Source: Streptomyces sp. 130
GTDB taxonomy: Bacteria > Actinomycetota > Actinomycetes > Streptomycetales > Streptomycetaceae
Direction: 5' to 3'
NCBI RefSeq assembly: GCF_007096885.1
Contig: NZ_VJNO01000004.1
Span: 1-64,000, forward strand
Length of the DNA: 64,000 nt
Position 1 is the first letter of the stretch, and every line of letters begins with the position of its first letter. The notes under the pieces were generated by a model that was not told where the DNA came from, ran no database searches, and saw only the letters and a list, made by a program, of their open reading frames with translations. Made by a program: the position numbers and the translations under genes. This document shows, piece after piece, positions 1 to 9,517 of this stretch.

Positions 1-20
1 TTCGGCGACGCCCCGCCGGT

Positions 21-347
21 TCAGCGGCCGACGGCCTTCAGAAGCTGCTCCTTGTTCATCGTGGAGCGGCCCTCGATGTTCTTCCTCTTCGCCTCTTCGT
101 AGAGCTGGTCCTTCGTACGGCCCTGTGCCCCCTTGTGCGAGCGTTCACCGCCGCGCTGGGAGGCCGACTTGGGGTCGCGCGTGGACGTCTTGCTCGCCGT
201 CTTCGACTCGCCGGAGCGGGCACGCTCCTTGTTCACCGTGCGGGCGGCGATCTCCTTGGCACGCTTCTCGGAGGTGCCGCGCTTCTCCGCGCTCTCCTTC
301 ACGTGCTCGTACTGACGCTCACGCTTGGGGCTCGATCCTGCCGGCAT
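21..347 (-). CDS. Small basic Rho_N-domain protein (plasmid-stabilization-like)
   Basis: A 108-residue, highly charged Lys/Arg/Glu-rich protein. The N-terminal two thirds are repetitive and probably disordered; the last ~35 residues (TKDQLYEEAKRKNIEGRST, then MNKEQLLKAV) have the LYEEAKxxxIxGxSxMxKxxLLxA pattern of the Rho-termination-factor N-terminal (SAP-like) domain found in small nucleic-acid-associated actinobacterial proteins, often named plasmid stabilization protein. The ATG at 347 was chosen because the conserved sequence starts there; the same frame stays open far upstream antisense to the next operon, but that extension is a GC-skew artefact. It is divergent from the 642 operon. 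Binding of nucleic acid is inferred from the family; no specific role can be read from the sequence. Confidence 0.8.
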   Translation of the reverse strand: MPAGSSPKRERQYEHVKESAEKRGTSEKRAKEIAARTVNKERARSGESKTASKTSTRDPKSASQRGGERSHKGAQGRTKDQLYEEAKRKNIEGRSTMNKEQLLKAVGR

Positions 348-641
348 GACGCCGTCCTCCTCGCTCTCGTCCTCGGCCACTCGGGCCCGGTCCGGGGTCA
401 CCACCCGGGTTGCCGGGCGCCCACGTCCGAAACATGGCACCGCCGCGGCGGGCCCGCCCACCGGGCCGCGCGCTCGGGTGACGGCCACGGCCGCCCGTAC
501 GCCCGGCCGACCGGTTGTGCGGGGCCGATCGGGGTCACTCACCGAACCGCCCATAAGTGAACCCGCCGACTTCGGGTACCGGGGTCTCTGCGAGGCCGGG
601 CCACCCCGGCGCGCACGCCGGACGACGAGGAGGAGCAGCGG
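348..641. promoter_or_regulatory. Divergent intergenic region, no gene seen
   Basis: About 294 bases between the divergent Rho_N-type gene and the seven-gene plus-strand operon. It must contain promoters for both directions. I see a good Shine-Dalgarno stretch (GGAGGAG) just before the ATG at 642, but no convincing -10/-35 pair and no RNA gene. Confidence 0.4.
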
Positions 642-3600
642 ATGACCACGGGAGGGAACGCCGCCGCGGACGGGCGGCACGGCACGGATACGGACAGGAA
701 TCCGGCGCCCGGCGTGCGGGCCCTCCGCAGCGAGCTGGAACGGCGCGTCGACGGCGAGATCCGCTTCGACGCGGGCAGCAGGGGCGCCTACGCGACCGAC
801 GGTTCCAACTACCGGCAGGTGCCCATCGGAGTCGTCGTCCCCCGCACGGTGGACGCGGGCGCCGAGGCGGTAGCCGTCTGCGCCCGGCACGGCGTACCGG
901 TGCTGTCCCGGGGCGGCGGGACCAGCCTCGCCGGCCAGTGCACCAACGCCGCCGTCGTCATCGACTGGACGAAGTACTGCCACCGTCTGGTCTCCGTCGA
1001 CGAGGCCGCCCGCACCTGCGTGGTGGAGCCCGGCATCGTGCTGGACGAACTGAACCGGCAGCTGGCGGACCGGAGCCTGCGGTTCGGCCCGAAACCCTCG
1101 ACGCACAGCCACTGCTCGCTGGGCGGCATGATCGGCAACAACTCCTGCGGCGCCTCCGCCCAGGCGTACGGCAAGACCGTCGACAACGTGCGCCGGCTGG
1201 AGATCCTGACCTACGACGGGCTGCGCTGCTGGGTGGGCCCCACCTCGGACGAGGAGTTCGCGGAGATCGTCGCAGCGGGCGGGCGCCGCGCCGAGGTGTA
1301 CCAGGGCCTGCGCCGGATCATCGACGCGCATCTGGCCGACGTCCGCCGGGGCTACCCCGCCATCCCGCGCCGCGTCTCCGGCTACAACCTCGACTCGCTG
1401 CTGCCGGAGAAGGGCTTCGACGTGGCCCGGGCCCTCGTCGGCAGCGAAGGCACCCTCGTCACCGTCCTGCGCGCCGAGCTCGACCTGGTCCCCGTCCCGC
1501 CCCACGAGGCGATGCTCGTCCTCGGCTACCCCGACATCTGCGCGGCCGCCGACGAGGTGCCGCGCCTGCTGGAACACAGCTCCCCGACCCAGCTGGAGGC
1601 GCTGGACGGGCGGATGGCGCAGCTCATGCGCGAGGAGGACAGCCACGTCGCGTCCCTGGACACCTTCCCGGAGGGCGACAGCTGGCTGCTGCTCCAGTTC
1701 AGCGGGGACACCCAGCAGGACGTGGACCGGCAGGCGCGCGACCTGCTGAAGGCGCTCGACCGCGACGAGGACGACCCCGCGGTGGCCCTCTCCGACGACC
1801 CGCCGCGCGAGCGCCGGATGCTCAAGGCCCGGGAGGCCGGGCTCGGCGTGACCGCCCGGCCGCCGGACGGACGGGAGACCTGGGAGGGCTGGGAGGACTC
1901 CGCCGTTCCGCCCGAACGGCTCGGCGACTACCTGCGCGACCTGAAGAAGCTCTTCGCCGAGTTCGACTACGACCACCCCTCCCTCTACGGCCACTTCGGA
2001 CAGGGCTGCGTGCACACCCGCATCCCCTTCGAGCTCAAGACCGCCGAGGGCGTCGCCTCCTTCCGGGAATTCCTCTTCCGGGCCGCCGACCTCGTCGTCT
2101 CGTACGGCGGCTCGCTCTCCGGCGAGCACGGCGACGGGCAGTCGCGCGGCGAGCTGCTGCCCCGGATGTACGGGGATCGGCTCGTCGCCGCCTTCGGCCA
2201 GGTCAAAGCCCTGCTGGACCCCGGCAACCGGATGAACCCGGGCAAGATCACCGACCCGTACCGCACCGACGAGAACCTGCGGCTGGGCCCGCACTGGCGC
2301 CCCGCGAACGACGAGACGCACTTCCACTACCCGGACGACGAGGGCTCCTTCAACCGGGCCGTCATGCGGTGCGTCGGCATCGGCAACTGCCGCTCCCACA
2401 GCGGCGGCGTGATGTGCCCCTCCTACCGGGCCACGAGGGAGGAGGAGCACTCCACCCGCGGGCGGGCCCGGCTGCTCTTCGAGATGCTGGGCGGCCACCC
2501 GGACACGCCCGTCACCGACGGCTGGCGCTCCACCGAGGTCCGCGACGCGCTCGACCTCTGCCTCGCCTGCAAGGGCTGCAAGTCCGACTGCCCGGTGGGC
2601 GTCGACATGGCCACGTACAAGTCGGAGTTCCTGGCCCACCACTACGCGGGCCGGCTGCGCCCCACCGCGCACTACTCACTGGGCTGGCTGCCCCTGTGGG
2701 CCCGGCTCTCCCGCATCGCACCCCGCCTGGTCAACGCCGCGCTCGACGCCCCCGGGCTCGGCCGCGTCGCCAAGCGGGTCGCCGGCGTCGCCGACGAGCG
2801 GCAGCCGCCCGCGTTCGCCGACGAGTCGTTCGTCGAGTGGTGGCGGGCGCGGGGGCTTCCGGAGCCGGACCCGGGGGACGCCCGGACCGTGGTGCTGTGG
2901 CCGGACACCTTCACCTCCTCCTTCCACCCCGGCATCGCCCGGTCGGCGGTCCGCGTCCTGGAGGACGCCGGCTTCCGGGTCGCCGTCCCGGAGCAGGCCG
3001 TGTGCTGCGGGCTCACCTGGATCTCCACCGGGCAGCCCGCCACCGCGAAGAAGGTGCTGCGCCGGACCGTCGAGGTGCTGCGGCCGTGGATCGAGGCCGG
3101 CACCCCGATCGTCGGCCTGGAGCCGTCCTGCACGGCCGTCTTCCGGTCCGACGCGCCGGAGCTGATGCCGCACGACCAGGACATCCAGCGCCTCGCCGGG
3201 CAGTTCCGCACCTTCGCCGAACTCCTGGTCAACGACGCCCCCGACGACTGGCGGCCACCCGTCCTCACCCGGCGGGCCACCGTGCAGACGCACTGCCACC
3301 AGCACGCCGTCACCAAGTTCGACGCGGACCGCGAACTCATGCGCCGCGCCGGGCTCGACGCCGAGGTCCTGGACGAGGGCTGCTGCGGGCTCGCCGGCAA
3401 CTTCGGCTTCGAACGCGGCCACCACGACCTGTCCATGGACATCGGCGAACAGGGCGTCCTGCCCGCCGTCCGGGGCGCCGCACCCGACGCCCTGGTCGTC
3501 GCCGACGGCTTCAGCTGCCGTACGCAGATCGAGCAGGGCGGGACCGGCCGCCGCGCCATGCACCTGGCCGAAGCGCTCGCGCTCGGGCTCGACGGACCGC

Positions 3601-3761
3601 TGCCCGCCGACCACCCCGAGAAGGCCACCGCCCGCCCCGGCCGCCCGGCCCCGGCAGCGAGCCGGCTGGTGACGGGCGCCGCGCTCACCGCACTGACCGC
3701 GCTCGGCTCGGCCGCGTACGCCGCCCTGCGCCGCAACCGAAGCACGACGCACCACCGATAG
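642..3761 (+). CDS. FAD-linked oxidase fused to Fe-S oxidoreductase (GlcD/YdiJ-like, D-2-hydroxyacid dehydrogenase type)
   Basis: A 1039-residue fusion. The N-terminal FAD_binding_4 domain (about residues 45-270) has the motif GGGTSLAGQ; the FAD-oxidase C-terminal domain follows (about 280-560) with GEHGDGQSRG. An Fe-S module then carries two cysteine clusters, CVGIGNC...CPS near 576 and CLACKGCKSDCP near 640-652, typical of [4Fe-4S] ferredoxin-like domains. The C-terminal third has two CCG-type heterodisulfide-reductase-like motifs (CCGLTW and CCGLAGNFG). The family oxidises 2-hydroxyacids such as D-lactate or 2-hydroxyglutarate and passes electrons to the membrane or a carrier. Unusual is a hydrophobic Ala/Leu segment at about 1007-1030 followed by Arg residues, a possible C-terminal membrane tail. 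First gene of an operon; next gene starts 11 nt downstream. GGAGGAG precedes the ATG. Substrate unknown. Confidence 0.88.
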   Translation: MTTGGNAAADGRHGTDTDRNPAPGVRALRSELERRVDGEIRFDAGSRGAYATDGSNYRQVPIGVVVPRTVDAGAEAVAVCARHGVPVLSRGGGTSLAGQCTNAAVVIDWTKYCHRLVSVDEAARTCVVEPGIVLDELNRQLADRSLRFGPKPSTHSHCSLGGMIGNNSCGASAQAYGKTVDNVRRLEILTYDGLRCWVGPTSDEEFAEIVAAGGRRAEVYQGLRRIIDAHLADVRRGYPAIPRRVSGYNLDSLLPEKGFDVARALVGSEGTLVTVLRAELDLVPVPPHEAMLVLGYPDICAAADEVPRLLEHSSPTQLEALDGRMAQLMREEDSHVASLDTFPEGDSWLLLQFSGDTQQDVDRQARDLLKALDRDEDDPAVALSDDPPRERRMLKAREAGLGVTARPPDGRETWEGWEDSAVPPERLGDYLRDLKKLFAEFDYDHPSLYGHFGQGCVHTRIPFELKTAEGVASFREFLFRAADLVVSYGGSLSGEHGDGQSRGELLPRMYGDRLVAAFGQVKALLDPGNRMNPGKITDPYRTDENLRLGPHWRPANDETHFHYPDDEGSFNRAVMRCVGIGNCRSHSGGVMCPSYRATREEEHSTRGRARLLFEMLGGHPDTPVTDGWRSTEVRDALDLCLACKGCKSDCPVGVDMATYKSEFLAHHYAGRLRPTAHYSLGWLPLWARLSRIAPRLVNAALDAPGLGRVAKRVAGVADERQPPAFADESFVEWWRARGLPEPDPGDARTVVLWPDTFTSSFHPGIARSAVRVLEDAGFRVAVPEQAVCCGLTWISTGQPATAKKVLRRTVEVLRPWIEAGTPIVGLEPSCTAVFRSDAPELMPHDQDIQRLAGQFRTFAELLVNDAPDDWRPPVLTRRATVQTHCHQHAVTKFDADRELMRRAGLDAEVLDEGCCGLAGNFGFERGHHDLSMDIGEQGVLPAVRGAAPDALVVADGFSCRTQIEQGGTGRRAMHLAEALALGLDGPLPADHPEKATARPGRPAPAASRLVTGAALTALTALGSAAYAALRRNRSTTHHR

Positions 3762-3772
3762 GAGAGGAAACC

Positions 3773-5578
3773 ATGGCGACCAAGGTCTCCGACTACGTCC
3801 TTCAGCGCCTGCGCGAATGGGACGTCGACCACGTCTTCGCCTACGCCGGCGACGGGATCAACGGACTGCTCGCCGCCTGGGGGAGGGCCGAGAACAAGCC
3901 GAAGTTCGTCCAGGCGCGGCACGAGGAGATGGCCGCGTTCGAAGCCGTCGGCTACGCCAAGTTCTCCGGCAAGGCCGGCGTCTGCGCCGCCACCTCCGGC
4001 CCCGGGGCGATCCACCTGCTCAACGGCCTGTACGACGCCAAGCTGGACCACGTGCCCGTCGTCGCGATCGTCGGCCAGACCAACCGCAGCGCCATGGGCG
4101 GCTCCTACCAGCAGGAGGTGGACCTGCTCAGCCTGTACAAGGACGTCGCCTCGGAGTTCTGCGAGATGGTCACCGTCCCCGAACAGCTGCCCAACGTCAT
4201 CGACCGGGCCATGCGCACCGCGTACGCCAAGCGCACCGTGACCGCCGTCATCATCCCCGCCGACGTCCAGGAACTGGACTACTCGCCGCCCACCCACGCG
4301 TTCAAGATGGTGCCCTCCAGCCTCGGCGCGAGCGCCTACGCGCCGGTCCCCGCCGAGGACGACATCGCCCGCGCCGCCGACGTGCTGAACGCCGGCGAGA
4401 AGGTCGCCGTCCTCGTCGGACAGGGCGCTCGCGGCGCCCGCGCCGAGGTCGAACGGCTGGCCGAGCACCTGGGTGCGGGCGTCGCCAAGGCCCTGCTCGG
4501 CAAGGACGTCCTGCCCGACGACCTGCCCTACGTGACCGGCTCCATCGGGCTGCTCGGCACCCGCCCCAGCTACGAGCTCATGCAGGGATGCGACACCCTG
4601 CTGGTGATCGGCTCCAGCTTCCCGTACACCCAGTTCCTGCCCGAACTCGATCAGGCCCGTGCGGTGCAGATCGACATCGACCCCTTCATGATCGGTCTGC
4701 GGTATCCGTTCGAGGTCAACCTGATCGGTGACGCCCGCGCCACCCTCGACGCGCTGCTGCCGCGCCTCAAGCGCAAGAAGCACGGCTCCTGGCGGAAGAA
4801 GATCGAGAAGGACACCGCCAAGTGGTGGGAGGTCATGAAGGGCCGCGCCGCGGTCGACGCCGATCCGGTCAACCCCGAGTACGTCGTGCACGCACTCGAC
4901 GCGCTCCTGCCGGACGACGTCATGGTGGCCGCGGACTCCGGCTCCGCCGCCAACTGGTACGCCCGCCACCTGCGCTTCCGGGGCGCCATGCGCGGCTCCC
5001 TCTCCGGCACGCTCGCCACCATGGGCCCCGGCGTGCCGTACGTCATCGGCGCCAAGTTCGCCCACCCCGACCGGCCCGCCATCGCGATCGTGGGCGACGG
5101 GGCGATGCAGATGAACGGCATGGCGGAGCTCATCACGATCGCCAAGTACTGGCGCGAGTGGGACGACCCCCGCCTGATCGTCGCCGTCCTCAACAACGAG
5201 GACCTGAACCAGGTCACCTGGGAGATGCGCGCCATGTCCGGCGCCCCCCAGTTCCTGCCCTCCCAGTCCCTGCCCGACGTGCGCTACGCCGACTTCGCCC
5301 GCTCGGTCGGCCTGGACGGCATCCGCGTCGAGAAGCCCGACCAGGTCGAGGACGCCTGGCACCGCGCCCTGGCCTGCGACCGGCCGTTCGTCATCGACTT
5401 CCGGACCGACCCGGACGTCCCGCCGATCCCGCCGCACGCCAGCCTGGACCAGATCGAGGCCGCCGCGTCCGCCGTCCTCAAGGGCGACAGCGACCGGGCC
5501 GGCATGGTGCGCCAGGGCATCAAGGCCAAGGTCCAGGAGATGCTGCCCGGCCACCACGACGGGTCCTCCGACAAGTGA
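3773..5578 (+). CDS. Thiamine diphosphate-dependent oxidase/decarboxylase (pyruvate oxidase-like)
   Basis: A 601-residue three-domain ThDP enzyme. The N-terminal PYR domain starts with a typical VSDYVLQRLREWDVDHVF segment and holds the catalytic-type Glu in the RHEEMAAF region (about residue 50). The central FAD/cofactor domain lies at about 190-330. The C-terminal PP domain has the GDG...NN cofactor signature (GDGAMQMNG near 441, then VLNNEDLNQ). Closest general type is pyruvate oxidase (PoxB) and related thiamine pyrophosphate-requiring proteins, which decarboxylate a 2-oxoacid. It starts at an ATG with GGAGAGGAAA upstream, 11 nt after the FAD/Fe-S gene, and overlaps the next gene by a GTGA coupling. 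Placement with a hydroxyacid dehydrogenase suggests a hydroxyacid to oxoacid to acetate/CO2 route, an inference from order. Confidence 0.88.
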   Translation: MATKVSDYVLQRLREWDVDHVFAYAGDGINGLLAAWGRAENKPKFVQARHEEMAAFEAVGYAKFSGKAGVCAATSGPGAIHLLNGLYDAKLDHVPVVAIVGQTNRSAMGGSYQQEVDLLSLYKDVASEFCEMVTVPEQLPNVIDRAMRTAYAKRTVTAVIIPADVQELDYSPPTHAFKMVPSSLGASAYAPVPAEDDIARAADVLNAGEKVAVLVGQGARGARAEVERLAEHLGAGVAKALLGKDVLPDDLPYVTGSIGLLGTRPSYELMQGCDTLLVIGSSFPYTQFLPELDQARAVQIDIDPFMIGLRYPFEVNLIGDARATLDALLPRLKRKKHGSWRKKIEKDTAKWWEVMKGRAAVDADPVNPEYVVHALDALLPDDVMVAADSGSAANWYARHLRFRGAMRGSLSGTLATMGPGVPYVIGAKFAHPDRPAIAIVGDGAMQMNGMAELITIAKYWREWDDPRLIVAVLNNEDLNQVTWEMRAMSGAPQFLPSQSLPDVRYADFARSVGLDGIRVEKPDQVEDAWHRALACDRPFVIDFRTDPDVPPIPPHASLDQIEAAASAVLKGDSDRAGMVRQGIKAKVQEMLPGHHDGSSDK

Positions 5579-6702
5579 CCCCGCGCCCCGGCGACGCGGA
5601 CACCCCCCTGATCGACCGGGTGGAGACCGCCGTCTACACCGTGCCCACCGACGCCCCCGAGGGCGACGCCACCCTGACCTGGGACGAGACCACGCTCGTC
5701 CTGGTCCGGGTGGGCGCGGGCCCGGCGAGCGGCCTCGGCTACACCTACGGGGCGCCCGCCACCGCCGCGGCCGTCGACCAGCTGCTCGCCGGGGTCGTCA
5801 CCGGCCGCAGCGCCTGGGACGTGCCGGCCGCCAACGAGGCCATGAGCCGGGCCGTCCGCAACGCCGGGCGCCCCGGGCTCATCGCCCAGGCACTGTCCGC
5901 CGTGGACATCGCCCTCTGGGACCTGAAGGCCCGCCTCCTGGACCTGCCGCTGACCCGGCTCCTCGGGGCGAGCGTCCAGGAGGTCCCCGTCTACGGCAGC
6001 GGCGGCTTCACCCCGTACGACGACAGCCGGCAGGACCGGCAGCTGCGCGGCTGGACGGAGGCCCAGGGCATCCCCCGCGTCAAGATCAAGATCGGCGGGT
6101 CCCGGGGCGGCGAGGAGCGGCGCGACCTGGACCGGATCGCGAAGGCCCGCCGCAGCATCGGGGACGGCACCGAGCTGTACGTGGACGCCAACGGGGGCTA
6201 CACCCGCAAACAGGCCGTCCGCGTGGCGCGCTGCTTCGAGGAGCACGGCGTGACCTGGTACGAGGAGCCCGTCTCCTCGGACGACCCGGCGGGGCTCGCC
6301 CAGATCAAGGCGGCCACGACGGCCGACGTGGCCGCCGGGGAGTACGGCTACTCCCTGCCGTACTTCTGGCAGCTGGCCACCGCCGGCGCCGTGGACTGCC
6401 TCCAGGCGGACGCCACCCGCTGCGGCGGCATCACCGTCTGGCTCCGTGCCGCCGCGCTCGCCGAGGCCGCCGGTCTGGGCCTGTCCGGGCACTGCGCCCC
6501 GCACGTCCACGCCCACGCCGCGGCGGCCGTTCCCCACCTCCGCCACCTGGAGTGGTTCCACGACCACGTCCGCATCGAGGACATGTTCTTCGACGGGGTG
6601 CTCGACCCGGCCGGCGGCACCGTACGCCCCGGCGCGTCCGGCGCCCCCGGACACGGCCTGGAACTGCGCGCCGCGGACGCGGAACGCTACCGCGTCCGGT
6701 GA
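5575..6702 (+). CDS. Mandelate racemase/muconate-lactonizing enzyme family protein (enolase superfamily)
   Basis: A 375-residue enolase-superfamily enzyme. The GTG start at 5575 overlaps the preceding TGA (GTGA), so the two are translationally coupled. Family signatures are in order: a KIK motif (PRVKIKIGG) for the N-side base, VDANGG with the first metal-binding Asp, WYEEPVSSDD with the second acidic ligand, AAGEYGY with the third, the DATRCGGIT segment, and a C-terminal SGHCAPHVH histidine region. Members abstract a proton alpha to a carboxylate, giving racemisation, dehydration or lactonisation of sugar acids or amino-acid derivatives. The presence of KxK and a late His fits the mandelate racemase/sugar-acid dehydratase group. 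The substrate cannot be read; next to the oxidases it probably feeds an acid into the same path. Confidence 0.85.
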   Translation: MTPRPGDADTPLIDRVETAVYTVPTDAPEGDATLTWDETTLVLVRVGAGPASGLGYTYGAPATAAAVDQLLAGVVTGRSAWDVPAANEAMSRAVRNAGRPGLIAQALSAVDIALWDLKARLLDLPLTRLLGASVQEVPVYGSGGFTPYDDSRQDRQLRGWTEAQGIPRVKIKIGGSRGGEERRDLDRIAKARRSIGDGTELYVDANGGYTRKQAVRVARCFEEHGVTWYEEPVSSDDPAGLAQIKAATTADVAAGEYGYSLPYFWQLATAGAVDCLQADATRCGGITVWLRAAALAEAAGLGLSGHCAPHVHAHAAAAVPHLRHLEWFHDHVRIEDMFFDGVLDPAGGTVRPGASGAPGHGLELRAADAERYRVR

Positions 6703-6727
6703 CCCGCCGGACCCCGGAAGGAGGCGT

Positions 6728-8512
6728 ATGACCCGCCCGAACCCGCCGCGCGGCAACCCGCCGCCCCACGTACTGCGCGAGTACGCCCTGATCGCCGACG
6801 GAGAGCGGGGCGCGCTCGTCGGCCCCCAGGGCGACATCGCGTGGCTGTGCGCCCCGCGCTGGGACTCCGGCGCGGTCTTCGCCGCCCTCATCGGCGGTCC
6901 GGGCCACTACACCGTCGCACCCGGGGAGCGCTTCGTCTGGGGCGGCTCCTACGAGCCCGGCACGCTGATCTGGCGCAACCGCTGGGTCACCGAGTCCGGG
7001 GTCACCGAGTGCCACGAGGCGCTGGCGTTCCCCGGTGACCGGCGGCACGCCGTCCTGCTGCGCCGCGTCCACGCCGTGGAGGGCGACGCGCGCGTGGCCG
7101 TACGCCTCGAACCGCACGCGGACTTCGGCGCGCACCGCTCGCGGGACGTGCGGCGCGAGCGGCCCGGGGTGTGGACCGGGCGCACCGGCCCCCTGCACTG
7201 GCGGTGGACCGGGGCGGACGACGCCCGCCCCGTGCGCGACGGCCACCGCACGGGCCTGGCCGCCGAACTGACCGTGCCGGCGGGCGGCCACCACGACCTG
7301 GTCCTCGAACTCTCCGAGGACCGGCCGGGAGACGCGGTGGACCCGGACCGGGCCTGGCACGCCACCCGGGACGCCTGGGCCCGCGCCGCCGAGCCGCTGC
7401 CCGACTGCCTCGCGCCCGACGACGCACGCCACGCCCACACCGTGCTGCGCGGCCTCACCAGCGCCTCCGGCGGCATGGTCGCCGCGGCCTCCACCAGCCT
7501 GCCCGAACGCGCCGAGGCGGGCCGCAACTACGACTACCGGTACGTGTGGATCCGCGACCAGTGCTACGCCGGGCAGGCAGCGGCGGCGGCCGGCGCGCAC
7601 CGGCTGACCGACGACGCCGTCCGCTTCGTCGCCGCCCGCCTCCACGAGGACGGCCCGCGGCTCGCACCCGCCTACACCGTCACCGGGGCGCCGGTGCCCG
7701 ACCAGGAGACGCTGCCGGTCCCCGGCTACCCGGGCGGCGGGAACCGGGTCGGCAACCACGTCAACCGGCAGTTCCAGCTCGACGCGTTCGGCGAGGCACT
7801 GCTCCTGTTCGCCGCCGCGGCCCGGACCGGGCGGCTCGGCCCGGACGGGCGGCGGGCGGCGGACATCGCGGTCGCCGCCATCGAACGGCGCCACCACGAG
7901 CCGGACGCCGGCATCTGGGAGCTGGACGACCGGGCCTGGACGCACAGCAGGCTCATCTGCGCGGCGGGCCTGCGGGCCATGGCCGCGAACGTCCGCTGCG
8001 CGCAGGCCGCCTCCTGGGCCGGGCTCGCCGACCAGCTCCTCGCCCGGACGGCGGCCACCAGCACCCACCCGACCGGGCGCTGGCAGCGCGCGCCCGACGA
8101 CCCCGGACTCGACGCCGCCCTGCTGATGCCCGCGATCCGGGGCGGCCTCCCCGCCCGCGACCCGCGGACCGTCCGCACCCTCGACGCCTACCGCGCCGAG
8201 CTGACCCACGACCACTACGCGTACCGCTTCCGGCACGACGAACGCCCCCTGGCCGAGGCCGAGGGAGCGTTTCTGCTGTGCGGCCACCTGATGGCGCTGG
8301 CCGAGCACCAGCAGGGCAACGGGCGGGAGGCGGTGCGCTGGTTCGAACGCAACCGGGCGGCCTGCGGGCCACCGGGTCTGTTCACCGAGGAGTACGACAT
8401 CGGCCAGCGGCAGCTGCGCGGCAACCTCCCGCAGGCGTTCGTCCACGCCCTGCTGCTCGAAACCTCCGTCCGCCTCGCCGCACCGGCCCCCACCGAAGGA
8501 GAGACACCGTGA
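6728..8512 (+). CDS. Glycoside hydrolase family 15 (glucoamylase/trehalase-like)
   Basis: A 594-residue GH15 protein without a signal peptide, hence probably cytoplasmic. The N-terminal beta-sandwich domain begins with the family-typical [22 protein letters not shown]. The (alpha/alpha)6 barrel carries [22 protein letters not shown], the [13 protein letters not shown] segment with the probable general acid Glu, and [20 protein letters not shown] with the probable general base Glu. GH15 members cleave alpha-glucosides (glucoamylase, trehalase, glucodextranase). The ATG at 6728 is preceded by GGAAGGAGG. It overlaps the next gene by GTGA. In actinomycetes cytoplasmic GH15 proteins often act on trehalose or short maltodextrins; which one applies here is not visible. 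Confidence 0.88.
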   Translation: MTRPNPPRGNPPPHVLREYALIADGERGALVGPQGDIAWLCAPRWDSGAVFAALIGGPGHYTVAPGERFVWGGSYEPGTLIWRNRWVTESGVTECHEALAFPGDRRHAVLLRRVHAVEGDARVAVRLEPHADFGAHRSRDVRRERPGVWTGRTGPLHWRWTGADDARPVRDGHRTGLAAELTVPAGGHHDLVLELSEDRPGDAVDPDRAWHATRDAWARAAEPLPDCLAPDDARHAHTVLRGLTSASGGMVAAASTSLPERAEAGRNYDYRYVWIRDQCYAGQAAAAAGAHRLTDDAVRFVAARLHEDGPRLAPAYTVTGAPVPDQETLPVPGYPGGGNRVGNHVNRQFQLDAFGEALLLFAAAARTGRLGPDGRRAADIAVAAIERRHHEPDAGIWELDDRAWTHSRLICAAGLRAMAANVRCAQAASWAGLADQLLARTAATSTHPTGRWQRAPDDPGLDAALLMPAIRGGLPARDPRTVRTLDAYRAELTHDHYAYRFRHDERPLAEAEGAFLLCGHLMALAEHQQGNGREAVRWFERNRAACGPPGLFTEEYDIGQRQLRGNLPQAFVHALLLETSVRLAAPAPTEGETP

Positions 8513-9513
8513 GCCAGAGCGTCGTCATCACAGGAGCGAGTGCCGGAATCGGCCGGGCGGTGGCACGGGCCTTCGGGGAGCGCGGGGCCGACGTGACCCT
8601 GCTCGCCCGCGGCCGGGCCGGTCTCGACGGAGCCGCCCGCGAGGTGGAGGCCGCCGGCGGGCGCGCGCTGGCCGTGCCCACCGATGTGTCGGACCACCGC
8701 GCGGTCGAGGCCGCGGCGGACGAGGCCGTGCACGCCTTCGGCCGGATCGACGTCTGGGTCAACTGCGGCTTCACCTCGGTGTTCGCCCCCTTCACCGAGA
8801 TCGAACCCGAGGAGTACGAGCGCGTCACCCAGGTCACGTACCTCGGGTTCGTCAACGGCACCCGCGCCGCGCTCAAACACATGCGACCCCGCGACGCCGG
8901 GACCGTCATCCAGGTCGGATCGGCGCTCGGCGAGCGGTCCATCCCCCTGCAGTCCGCCTACTGCGGGGCCAAGCACGCCATCAACGGCTTCACCTCGTCC
9001 CTGCGCACCGAGCTCATGCACCAGGGCAGCGGTGTGCGGGTCACCGTGGTCCAGATGCCCGCCGTCAACACCCCGCAGTTCTCCTGGGTCCTCTCCCGGG
9101 TGCGCGGCAACCCGCAGCCCGTCCCCCCGATCTACCAGCCCGAAGTCGCCGCCGAGGCAGTGCTCCACGCCGCCGACCACCCCGGCCGCAAGCAGTACTA
9201 CGTGGGCTCCAGTACGGTCGCCACCATCGTCGCCAACAAATTCGCGGCGGGCCTCCTCGACCGCTACCTCGCGCGGACCGGCTTCGACTCCCAGCAATCC
9301 GGCGACGCCTCCGACACCGACCGCGAGAACAACCTGTGGCAGCCCGAGGACGACGCCACCGACCACGGGGCACACGGCACCTTCGACCAGGAGTCCCACC
9401 GGCGCGACCCGCAGCTGTGGGTCTCCCGGCACCCGGCCCTCGCCGCGGTGATGGCGGCGGGGGCCGCCTCCGGCGCCACGGCCCTCCGTAGGCGCGCGAC
9501 CCGGGGCCGGTGA
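8509..9513 (+). CDS. SDR-family oxidoreductase with C-terminal hydrophobic tail
   Basis: A 334-residue short-chain dehydrogenase/reductase. The Rossmann motif TGASAGIG is at residues 8-15, and the catalytic YxxxK is seen as AYCGAKH, preceded by the active-site Ser region [10 protein letters not shown]. Classical SDRs are ~250 residues; this one has ~80 extra residues, including an acidic linker ([16 protein letters not shown]) and a final Ala-rich hydrophobic stretch ([19 protein letters not shown]) followed by RRRATRGR, a candidate tail anchor with a positive flank. The first gene of the operon ends in a similar segment. GTG start overlaps the upstream stop. Role: NAD(P)-dependent oxidation or reduction of an alcohol/carbonyl; the substrate is unknown. 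Confidence 0.87.
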   Translation: MSQSVVITGASAGIGRAVARAFGERGADVTLLARGRAGLDGAAREVEAAGGRALAVPTDVSDHRAVEAAADEAVHAFGRIDVWVNCGFTSVFAPFTEIEPEEYERVTQVTYLGFVNGTRAALKHMRPRDAGTVIQVGSALGERSIPLQSAYCGAKHAINGFTSSLRTELMHQGSGVRVTVVQMPAVNTPQFSWVLSRVRGNPQPVPPIYQPEVAAEAVLHAADHPGRKQYYVGSSTVATIVANKFAAGLLDRYLARTGFDSQQSGDASDTDRENNLWQPEDDATDHGAHGTFDQESHRRDPQLWVSRHPALAAVMAAGAASGATALRRRATRGR

Positions 9514-9517
9514 GCAC

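Noticed and set aside
348..2672. Very long minus-strand open frame upstream of the small Rho_N gene
   Set aside because: It is antisense to the FAD/Fe-S gene, has Val/Gly/Arg-rich shadow composition and no domain; only the last 108 codons are coding.
2672..5557. 961-codon minus-strand open frame
   Set aside because: Antisense shadow of the ThDP enzyme and oxidoreductase in high-GC DNA; no motif or ribosome site.
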